This document shows positions 8,276 to 15,425 of a DNA stretch of 64,000 nt, piece after piece. The number at the start of each line of letters is the position of its first letter. Position 1 is the first letter of the stretch. The notes under the pieces are model-generated. The model did no database searches. It was not told the DNA's origin and worked only from the letters and a program-made list of their open reading frames with translations. The DNA is from WTFY01 sp964614915 (GTDB lineage: Bacteria; Pseudomonadota; Gammaproteobacteria; UBA4575): NCBI GenBank assembly GCA_964614915.1, contig CAZTNC010000015.1, positions 62,001 to 126,000 of the forward strand, read 5' to 3'. The position numbers were made by a program, and so were the translations under genes.

Positions 8276-9454
8276 GTGGTGAAAATGCAGCCATCGCCCT
8301 CGGCCTATACTGAAGGCTATGTCTCTGCACGTCTGCATGACCTTGCCACTGCTGACAACTACATCAAGCATACCTGCATAGGTGATCCTGAGTTGGACCC
8401 TGCGATGGAAGAGATCTCCTCTCTTCCCAGTGAAGAGCTGCACCGGTTCATCGCTGCCGGAATTGAACAACAGACGGACGTCTTGCGTACCGCACCACAA
8501 GCATTACGTGATGCTTTTGAGCGCATCAACGAACCCCCTTCCTGGCTTGACTACAAGGCCTTTGACCCAGCCATCCAGGCGTTCTACACCAAGGCAAACG
8601 ACATACTGCTAGCACTGGTTACCGGAGTTCTGATCGAAGGCTTTTCGACGTTGATGAGTAAGCCGTTTGGCATTACGGGCCGTATGTTGCAAGAAACAGA
8701 TGTGAGCATCCGGCAATTGAAGCAAGTCAACCGGCATCTGCTTGAAATATTTTTCCCCGGCGGCCTGCTGAGAAAAGGTGACGGATGGAAGTTGTCCGTG
8801 CGCATCCGCTTCATTCATGCACGGGTGAGACAGTTGATGAAAGCTGCGGACGAGTGGGACACAAAGGCTTGGGGTACACCGATAAGTGCGGCACACATGG
8901 GTTTTTCGACCGCCTTGTTTTCACATAGGCTGCTGGAACACTCGACGTCAGTAGGTGCCAACTATAACCGGGATGAGAAAGACAGCATCTTCGAGTTATG
9001 GCGCTACGTGGGTCATCTCATGGGTGTACCCGAAACAATCCTGTTCAACAGCCAGCAAGATGCGCGCAAGCTGTTCAAGATCGGCTTCCTGTGCGAGCCC
9101 GCTCCGGATGCCGACGCCGCAACCATATCCAATGCCCTGATACAGTCGATCCCCCTGGTTGCCGGATTGACAGACAGGGATGAGCAGGACTCCATGAGGA
9201 ACCTGGCCTACCGTATTTCAAGAGCACTGGTCGGAAGCCAGCTTGCCAACCAGTTGAAGTTCCCGAAAGGCAGCAGCACGGGCGTCCTGCAGGTGTACCG
9301 CGCCAAGCAACTCAGCGAACGGCTGATCAAGGATGTGCAACTGATCAAATCGGAAAACTTCCTGCAGCTCCTGAATGCTTCCCAATACGACGAGGTCGGC
9401 GTGAGCTATAAGATGCCCGACCATGTACATGCATCAAAATCAAGCGAGTGGTGA
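8276..9454 (+). CDS. DUF2236/MpaB-type putative oxygenase
   Basis: A 392-residue cytoplasmic-type protein matching the DUF2236 family, which includes fungal MpaB-like proteins and the heme-b rubber oxygenase Lcp. The family-style motif R-x-x-x-HARVR appears as RIRFIHARVRQLM in the middle, followed by the helical TPISAAHMGFSTALF and YVGHLMGVPETILF blocks. By family knowledge the conserved His would bind heme; I infer an oxygenase role with unknown substrate. GGAG lies 7 nt before the GTG start. It precedes two envelope-protein genes, which may point to lipid or hydrocarbon metabolism. Confidence 0.75.
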   Translation: MVKMQPSPSAYTEGYVSARLHDLATADNYIKHTCIGDPELDPAMEEISSLPSEELHRFIAAGIEQQTDVLRTAPQALRDAFERINEPPSWLDYKAFDPAIQAFYTKANDILLALVTGVLIEGFSTLMSKPFGITGRMLQETDVSIRQLKQVNRHLLEIFFPGGLLRKGDGWKLSVRIRFIHARVRQLMKAADEWDTKAWGTPISAAHMGFSTALFSHRLLEHSTSVGANYNRDEKDSIFELWRYVGHLMGVPETILFNSQQDARKLFKIGFLCEPAPDADAATISNALIQSIPLVAGLTDRDEQDSMRNLAYRISRALVGSQLANQLKFPKGSSTGVLQVYRAKQLSERLIKDVQLIKSENFLQLLNASQYDEVGVSYKMPDHVHASKSSEW

Positions 9455-9593
9455 AACCAGCCTACCTGATTGTGATATTTGACATCGCTATGCTACGGTT
9501 AATGAACATTTCGCGCTTCCCCGCACCCTGCAGGGCTGAAAATGATTGCCGCGCACACAATGTATCACTGACTGTGCTCTATTGGAGGAACTC

Positions 9594-10415
9594 ATGACTG
9601 GCGTTCACCCTCACCTGCGATCAGTGTTGCGACTGGCTGTCCTCTACCTGGTCCTGTCCGCCTTTTACGGAACGCCTGTGTATTCGGAGTCCCTGACTCC
9701 GGAGGAAACAGGTTTGAAAATTGCGCGTGATACCCAAGCACGCGACCAGGGGTTTGGCAATCTAACGGCCCAGCAAACCATGACGCTTCGCAATAAGCAG
9801 GGGCAAGAGAGCCTGCGCCAACTCCGGGTAAAGGTCCTGGAAGTACCTGACGACGGGGACAAAAGCCTGTTTGTTTTTGATAACCCCCGCGACGTCCAAG
9901 GGACTGCACTGCTTATCCACGGTCACAAGGATACCCCGGACGACCAGTGGCTCTATTTACCTGCCTTGAAGCGGGTAAAACGCATCAGTTCTTCGAACCA
10001 ATCCGGTTCTTTCATGGGGAGCGAGTTCGCCTATGAAGACATGAGCAGCCCGGAGGTAGAAAAATTCACGTACCGGTACCTGCGCGATGAGCCTTGTGGA
10101 GATTTGACCTGTACGGTCATGGAAAGGTACCCGGTCAATAAAAAATCGAGTTACAGTCGTCAAGTGATCTGGCAAGACAAAGACGCCTTGCGAGCACAGA
10201 AAATCGAGTACTACGATCGCAAAAACGCGCACCTGAAAACACTTACCCTGACAGGCTACGAGCTGCATCTGGATCATTACTGGCGTGCCAGCCAGATGAC
10301 GATGGTGAATCATTTGACTGGGAAAAGTACAGTGATCACTTGGACAGATTATCAGTTTCAAACCGACCTCGATGATCGTGACTTTACGAAAACAGGGCTG
10401 AGACGAATACGTTGA
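9594..10415 (+). CDS. outer-membrane lipoprotein-sorting protein, LolA-like (PF17131 type)
   Basis: A 273-residue secreted protein with an N-terminal hydrophobic signal segment (about residues 10-30) and a LolA-like fold region. Recognisable patterns are FVFDNPRDVQGTALLIHGHKD, DDQWLYLPALKRVKRISS, GSFMGSEFAYEDM and QKIEYYDRKN. Family members are often found beside RND/MMPL exporters and DUF1302/DUF1329 proteins and are thought to move lipids to the outer membrane. Here only a beta-barrel gene follows, 4 nt later. The ATG at 9594 was chosen because GGAGGA precedes it; an upstream in-frame start at 9546 lacks one. Confidence 0.85.
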   Translation: MTGVHPHLRSVLRLAVLYLVLSAFYGTPVYSESLTPEETGLKIARDTQARDQGFGNLTAQQTMTLRNKQGQESLRQLRVKVLEVPDDGDKSLFVFDNPRDVQGTALLIHGHKDTPDDQWLYLPALKRVKRISSSNQSGSFMGSEFAYEDMSSPEVEKFTYRYLRDEPCGDLTCTVMERYPVNKKSSYSRQVIWQDKDALRAQKIEYYDRKNAHLKTLTLTGYELHLDHYWRASQMTMVNHLTGKSTVITWTDYQFQTDLDDRDFTKTGLRRIR

Positions 10416-10419
10416 TGTC

Positions 10420-11676
10420 GTGCAGCGCAGTCCCCTGCAAGTCCTGACCCGCGCGGCCTGGCTTTTGGCCATGGCCTTGGGTGCACAAGTATGTGCAGGC
10501 AGTGAAATTGACTACGAGGTCTTCGGGCACGTCGGGGTCGAAAATCGCTGGTACCCTGAAAATGCTGCCTATCCAGGTCAACCAGACCTTGCCAGCGGAA
10601 TCGTTCTGGAACCGGAATTCTATTTTGAGAGTGTCGAGGGCTGGAGTTTCACCCTAATCCCATTCTTGCGTCATGACAGCGCTGATCCGGATCGCAGCCA
10701 CGCAGACTTGCGGGAAGCGTATTTCCTGCTGCTCGGTGAAATTGGAGATGGCGAGTGGGAATTGCGCCTCGGCATGGACCGGGTGTTCTGGGGAGTTGTT
10801 GAGTCACATCACCTGGTGGATATCATAAATCAGACCGATTTGATTGAGCACCCTGATGAAGAGGTCGAACTGGGCCAACTCATGGCACATGCCACCTGGT
10901 CCGGGAATTGGGGCGCAGCTGAGCTGTTTATCCTCCCACATCATCGGGAGCGTACCTTTCCAGGCCGCAAGGGTCGCCTGCGTTCATCACTTGTCGTGGA
11001 GGACGACGATCCTACCTACGAAAGTGGCGCGAAGGAATGGCACATGGATTTTGCGGTCCGGTACAGCCAGAACTTCGGGCCTTTTGATATAGGCGTGAGT
11101 TTTTTTAACGGCACCGGCAGGGACCCTCTTCTGCGACCTCAGGTCAGTGAACGACGCAACGGGGAACTGGTCTTAGTCCCGCATTATGAGCAAATACGCC
11201 AGTTTGGTATCGATGCACAGCTTACTACTGATGAGTGGCTGTTCAAGCTTGAAGCCATTCACCGCGCCGATTCCCAGAATTTGCGCTATGTGGAGGAGGA
11301 CTATGCCGCATTTGTGATCGGTGCAGAGTACACGTTTTATTCTATACTCGGGACCGCTGCTGATTTTGGAGTCCTTGGCGAGTGGTGTTACGATGAGCGA
11401 GGCAAGGACGCAACGAACATTTTCGACGATGATCTACTCATCGGCATACGCGTAGCATTCAATGACATCCAGAATACAGAGATTTTCTCCAGCCTTCTGA
11501 AAGATCGGGACTATTCCACCAGTGCCTTTGTGATCGAGTTCAACCGCCGGATTTCTGACCGGTGGTCCGCAAATCTTGAACTTTTCTCACTGTTCAATGT
11601 AGAAAAAAAAGATACTCAGTTTGACCCTATCCGACGCGATAGCTTTTTGGAATTTCGCCTGAACTACAACTTTTAA
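10420..11676 (+). CDS. putative outer-membrane beta-barrel protein
   Basis: A 418-residue protein with a signal peptide (LLAMALGAQVCAG), many alternating hydrophobic/polar strands (for example WSFTLIPFLRHD, WELRLGMDRVFWG) and a C-terminal strand ending in Phe (FLEFRLNYNF), the signal used by the BAM complex. It starts with GTG 4 nt after the LolA-like gene, so the two are almost surely translated from one mRNA. Similar barrels (DUF1302-like) accompany LolA-like proteins in lipid or sterol transport clusters. A transport role is inferred; the substrate is unknown. Confidence 0.75.
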   Translation: MQRSPLQVLTRAAWLLAMALGAQVCAGSEIDYEVFGHVGVENRWYPENAAYPGQPDLASGIVLEPEFYFESVEGWSFTLIPFLRHDSADPDRSHADLREAYFLLLGEIGDGEWELRLGMDRVFWGVVESHHLVDIINQTDLIEHPDEEVELGQLMAHATWSGNWGAAELFILPHHRERTFPGRKGRLRSSLVVEDDDPTYESGAKEWHMDFAVRYSQNFGPFDIGVSFFNGTGRDPLLRPQVSERRNGELVLVPHYEQIRQFGIDAQLTTDEWLFKLEAIHRADSQNLRYVEEDYAAFVIGAEYTFYSILGTAADFGVLGEWCYDERGKDATNIFDDDLLIGIRVAFNDIQNTEIFSSLLKDRDYSTSAFVIEFNRRISDRWSANLELFSLFNVEKKDTQFDPIRRDSFLEFRLNYNF

Positions 11677-11762
11677 CCAGGCTTGCGGCCAAGGCTTGGA
11701 AGTGCAAAACCAAAGAACTGCCACGGTCCCGGATGGTCGCGACGAAACACCCAGATACCTGG

Positions 11763-12758
11763 TTATCCAGCCTGGATGACGTTCCGCAAGGAGGGTGGAA
11801 GGCCAAAGCGAACATTCTCGACAATACCATCCATATTCGAGATTTCCAGGTCAGCAAACTCCCTCAGCTTGCCAATCAACTCCTGCACCAGTTCTTCAGG
11901 CGTCGATGCACCTGCCGTGATTCCAACGGCCTCAACTCCCTGTAACAACAGAGGATCAATTTTTGCCGGGTCTTCGACCAGGTGACTCGGGGTGCCGCTG
12001 TCATTGCTGACTTCACATAAGCGATTTGAATTGGAGCTGTTATGGGCCCCTACCACCAGCATCAGATCAACCTGAGCGGCAAGAGCACGGACAGCGGCCT
12101 GTCGATTCTGGGTTGCATAGCAGATGTCCTTGGTATTTGGACCTGCAATGTTAGGAAACTTCTGCTTCAATGCCTTGATGATATCCCGTGTATCATCGAC
12201 CGATAGGGTAGTCTGGGTCACATAGGCTACCTTGTCCGGGTCACCCACTTCCAACATCTCTACATCTTTTGTGTTGCTGACTAGATGGACAGGCCCTGGG
12301 ATTTGACCCAGTGTGCCTTCAACCTCAGGATGATTCTCGTGACCTATCAAGATTACATCGTAGCCTTTTGCAGCATAACGCTGGCCTTCCTTGTGCACCT
12401 TGGAAACCAACGGGCATGTAGCATCAAGTGACTCAAGGCCGCGCTCCGATGCATCTTGCTGAACCTTTTTTGACACACCATGAGCGCTGAACACGGCAAT
12501 TGCATTGTCTGGAATCTGGTGAATTTCTTCTACAAACCGCACGCCCTTCGCTTTCAGGTTTTCCACAACCCTTCGGTTGTGGACGATTTCGTGCCGTACG
12601 TATACGGGAGGCTCATAAAGTTTTAGTGCTCCTTCTGCAATTGCAATCGCACGGTCTACGCCAGCACAAAAGCCACGTGGCTGAGCCAAAATCACACGTA
12701 TTTTCTGTCTCTCCCGATCTGGACTATCAGGGGAGTTCACTTGTGGTAATCCATCCAT
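11763..12758 (-). CDS. ispH: 4-hydroxy-3-methylbut-2-enyl diphosphate reductase
   Basis: Last enzyme of the MEP pathway, reducing HMBPP to IPP and DMAPP with a [4Fe-4S] cluster. The three cluster cysteines are visible at Cys31 (QPRGFCAGVDRA), Cys115 (DATCPLVSKVH) and Cys213 (DICYATQNRQ), and the catalytic Glu in HPEVEG is at 145. It carries about 18 extra N-terminal residues compared with E. coli IspH. It lies 74 nt after the squalene-synthase-like gene on the same strand, so precursor supply and use are probably co-transcribed. Confidence 0.97.
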   Translation of the reverse strand: MDGLPQVNSPDSPDRERQKIRVILAQPRGFCAGVDRAIAIAEGALKLYEPPVYVRHEIVHNRRVVENLKAKGVRFVEEIHQIPDNAIAVFSAHGVSKKVQQDASERGLESLDATCPLVSKVHKEGQRYAAKGYDVILIGHENHPEVEGTLGQIPGPVHLVSNTKDVEMLEVGDPDKVAYVTQTTLSVDDTRDIIKALKQKFPNIAGPNTKDICYATQNRQAAVRALAAQVDLMLVVGAHNSSNSNRLCEVSNDSGTPSHLVEDPAKIDPLLLQGVEAVGITAGASTPEELVQELIGKLREFADLEISNMDGIVENVRFGLPPSLRNVIQAG

Positions 12759-12832
12759 GAGTATGTTCTCAACTGGTTTTGCTCACAGTTCTGTAAAAAT
12801 CGTGGCCAAAAATTTCATCACTGCCATGCATT

Positions 12833-13897
12833 TTAAGACCTTGCCTGCTCAAGGTGCCTTCCCTCAACTCGTGGAAGATTGTAAGTTAATATCCCGAATA
12901 GCAACTTCAAAGCCAGATTTGACCGCACCACGGCACTAGTCACGATAGTGACCATCCACACGCTGCGACGTGAAATCTTCACCTCTTGACCACTCTTGAA
13001 TCCAGGTGTCGCATGGATACGACGCAGGGTCAATATGGCCATCCCCAGCGCCCACAGGCAATGAAGGCGAATGCCGGTTTCGCGAGGAGGGATAATCATT
13101 ATAAATCGTAATGCATTCGAAAGATGATGCCGGGCGATGGCTACCAACTCAAACAGCCCCTTGGTAAAGCCAGGATCGCGCTGCGCGGTAGACAGGGAAC
13201 TCAACTCGAAACCTGCTGCAAGAAAAATATCCTGTGGCAGCCAGCATGCTCCACGGCGTCGGTCATCCCATATATCTTTCAGTATATTTGTCATCTGTAG
13301 ACCTTGGCCAAAAGAAACTGAAAGCGCAAGCAATTCCTCACGTCGCTCATTGATTTTTTCAGAATAATCGCAGAACAACTCGGTGAGCATCTCGCCTACG
13401 ACCCCGGCAACGTAATAACAGTATTGATCAAGGTCAGGCAGGTCATTCAGGCCCTTTACTGTTGCCCTTTGCTGAAATTCTGCCATCCCTCGCGACATGA
13501 TTTTCACGCAGCGCTCAAGTGCATTGCGCTGAGCATCACTAAATCCCCTCGTGATACGAATCACTCGAGCAGTATGTGCAATCAGATCATGTTCACTTTT
13601 TGTCGTTGACGAAGACAACAGCTCACCGAGATCGTGCGCAAAGGGATCAGGCTCCTGCCGACCTGCAACAATCTCGGCAAAGCGCTCAGAGAACTCACGT
13701 TTTTGTTCTGCAGAAAGTGCGGGTTCGTCTTCGATAGTATCCGTGATCCGGCATAAAAGATATGCGTTGCCTACGACATCACATAATCCATCCGGAAGCT
13801 GCGGAATGGTCAAGGCAAATGTGCGAGATACCCCTTGCAAAGCCTCTGCCTGATAGGCAAAGTCATCGTTCGTCAACCCACTCAAGGCGGACACCAT
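12833..13897 (-). CDS. squalene synthase-like (trans-isoprenyl diphosphate synthase, head-to-head)
   Basis: Belongs to the squalene/phytoene synthase family. The two Asp-rich motifs are DTIED (53-57) and NILKDIWDD (204-212), and SRTFALTIPQLP precedes the first. Length (354) and the pattern resemble single-protein squalene synthases that make squalene from two farnesyl diphosphates, rather than the HpnCDE route. A phytoene synthase cannot be excluded without a tree. C-terminal hydrophobic stretches (VTIVTSAVVRSNLALKLLFGIL) could anchor it to the membrane. It precedes ispH. Confidence 0.85.
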   Translation of the reverse strand: MVSALSGLTNDDFAYQAEALQGVSRTFALTIPQLPDGLCDVVGNAYLLCRITDTIEDEPALSAEQKREFSERFAEIVAGRQEPDPFAHDLGELLSSSTTKSEHDLIAHTARVIRITRGFSDAQRNALERCVKIMSRGMAEFQQRATVKGLNDLPDLDQYCYYVAGVVGEMLTELFCDYSEKINERREELLALSVSFGQGLQMTNILKDIWDDRRRGACWLPQDIFLAAGFELSSLSTAQRDPGFTKGLFELVAIARHHLSNALRFIMIIPPRETGIRLHCLWALGMAILTLRRIHATPGFKSGQEVKISRRSVWMVTIVTSAVVRSNLALKLLFGILTYNLPRVEGRHLEQARS

Positions 13898-14521
13898 TAG
13901 CTTAATCTCTATTTCGCTTCACAGTATGAGTTGCATTGTACACTCGCACTGGTTAATAGGAAATTGGGATAAACTTCAACGCAAAGTTTGAGTGAAAAAT
14001 CTTCCAGGCATCCGGAATACGAATTACTCAGCAATCTTTCGGAAATCCTCGCAGAGCCGATCTGAATTTGAGCGTTTCCTGTTTCCTGAATCACAGAACT
14101 GCATGACCCGGATTCCAGAAGACTGACCCTGGAATTGGCTCTCTTTTCATGCGATTCATCATTATGCAGTCGCTTGATGCAAAGCATGGTTCACCCAAGC
14201 TTAGCCAAACAGGGATTAAGCCAGAAACAACATTCATGGGGTTTGGATAGGGCCTCCCTCGTCCCGGTATATCGCTACTTGACGTTTACTCAAAAGCCCT
14301 TGCCTGCCAGGTAGTTGAAGGGCACTAAAGGAAGCTGCCAGCCTTCTCCGGCCCGCATTTGACCTGATTCAGCCACGCCAAGAGTCTTGGCTCTCTGACC
14401 TCGGGTACTGGCACCTGTTTTGTAGCCGGGAGGGGACATTCAGACATAGTGAAAGTTTAGTAGATAAGGTACAATAAATTTTGTATAGTCTCTGCCAAAC
14501 CAATCTCTCTGGAGAAGTACC
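13898..14521. other. 624-bp non-coding region before the STAS genes
   Basis: No convincing gene. A 92-codon minus-strand frame (13909-14187) lacks family features. The region holds a 15-bp palindrome at 14377-14391 and an AT-rich tract at about 14455-14485 that may contain the promoter of the first STAS gene (for example TACAAT at about 14470). Confidence 0.6.
14377..14391. promoter_or_regulatory. 15-bp palindrome upstream of the STAS genes
   Basis: GCCAAGA, one base, then TCTTGGC: perfect 7-bp arms. It lies about 145-165 bp before the first STAS gene. The near-zero spacing is typical of a dimeric repressor operator rather than a terminator, but no regulator gene is adjacent to test this. 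Confidence 0.35.
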
Positions 14522-14878
14522 ATTCAAAATCATCAGGTAGAATTGCAGGTCGATCAGGTTGAGGGAACCGCACTGATCATAAGCGTGACAGGCCGTATCG
14601 ACGGTGTGAATGCTCAGGAATTTTACAACAACCTCAACAAGGAAATTGATGGTTCTGACAATCCGGTAGTACTGGATCTTGAAAATCTGTCCTACATCAG
14701 TAGTGCAGGTTTGCGTTCGATCCTGCTTATTGCAAAAACCCTCAAGGGTAAAAATACAAAATTCATGCTCTGCTCCCTGCCCGAGCCGATAAAAGAAATT
14801 GTTGAGATAGCAGGTTTTGACAAGATTATCGATGTGCTTCAATCCCGAACTGCAGCAGTAGAAGCCATAAAGGGTTAA
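14522..14878 (+). CDS. STAS-domain anti-sigma factor antagonist (RsbV/SpoIIAA-like), first paralogue
   Basis: A single STAS domain. Antagonists of this type bind an RsbW-like kinase when unphosphorylated and release its target. The phospho-acceptor region reads YISSAGLRSIL; by alignment with SpoIIAA (DSSGLG) and RsbV (DSTGLG), the second Ser is the likely phosphorylation site. The start is ambiguous: ATT at 14522 has GGAG 7 nt upstream, while the first standard start is TTG at 14543 with AGG 5 nt upstream (111 residues, normal for RsbV). It is convergent with the kinase/phosphatase operon, which encodes its likely partners. Confidence 0.85.
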   Translation: MQNHQVELQVDQVEGTALIISVTGRIDGVNAQEFYNNLNKEIDGSDNPVVLDLENLSYISSAGLRSILLIAKTLKGKNTKFMLCSLPEPIKEIVEIAGFDKIIDVLQSRTAAVEAIKG

Positions 14879-15070
14879 CACACTTACAGAAAAGCCAGTG
14901 CGACGGCCCTGCAGTCATCCCCCTCCTGAATAGAACTACCAAGCTGCTGATAGCACACTAGGTTGAGAAGCCTCGTGAAGTATAAGCAGCACATGCCGGC
15001 ATCACCAGTTCAGCCAAAGGCCTGTCTGGTGTTACAGGATTAAACTTCCCGCATCAGAGAAATTTTCGTT

Positions 15071-15421
15071 GTGGCCCAAGAACTGAACCTAACGGATGAA
15101 ATGACTGATGGTGTCCTGGTCATCCATGTAGGCGGCCGTGTTGACGGTGTCAATGCACAGGAATTTCAGGGGGAACTTGACCTGAGAGTCCAGGGCACTG
15201 ATGGGCCTGTTATTCTGGATTTCAAGAACCTTACCTACATCAGTAGTGCAGGTTTGCGTTCAATCTTGCTGGTTGCAAAAGTGTTCAGGGACAAAAATAC
15301 GAAATTTGTGTTGTGTTCGCTGCCAGAAACAGCCCTGCAAGTCATACGGATTTCCGGCTTCGACAAAATCATCGAAATACAAGAGTCCCGCTCTTTGGCC
15401 ATGGCTGCTGCCACAAATTGA
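15071..15421 (+). CDS. STAS-domain anti-sigma factor antagonist, second paralogue
   Basis: A 116-residue STAS protein starting at GTG, 192 bp after the first paralogue and clearly its duplicate: GGRVDGVNAQEF, YISSAGLRSILL, NTKFVLCSLPE and GFDKII are shared almost exactly. The likely phospho-acceptor is Ser59 in YISSAG. The intervening DNA holds possible hairpins (CACCAG at 15003 with CTGGTG at 15026), so the two genes may have separate expression. Its stop is only 4 bp from the end of the opposing histidine kinase gene. Confidence 0.9.
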   Translation: MAQELNLTDEMTDGVLVIHVGGRVDGVNAQEFQGELDLRVQGTDGPVILDFKNLTYISSAGLRSILLVAKVFRDKNTKFVLCSLPETALQVIRISGFDKIIEIQESRSLAMAAATN

Positions 15422-15425
15422 CTCC

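Noticed and set aside
9478..9505. TTGACA at 9478-9483 as a -35 box for the LolA-like gene
   Set aside because: No acceptable -10 hexamer at 16-18 bp; the best candidate is at 15 bp and poor.
9546..9593. N-terminal extension of the LolA-like protein
   Set aside because: The ATG at 9594 has a strong GGAGGA site and gives a proper signal peptide; the extension does not.
13909..14187. 92-codon minus-strand frame upstream of the squalene-synthase-like gene
   Set aside because: Cysteine- and serine-rich with no domain, no clear start signal and no operon context. Left as non-coding.
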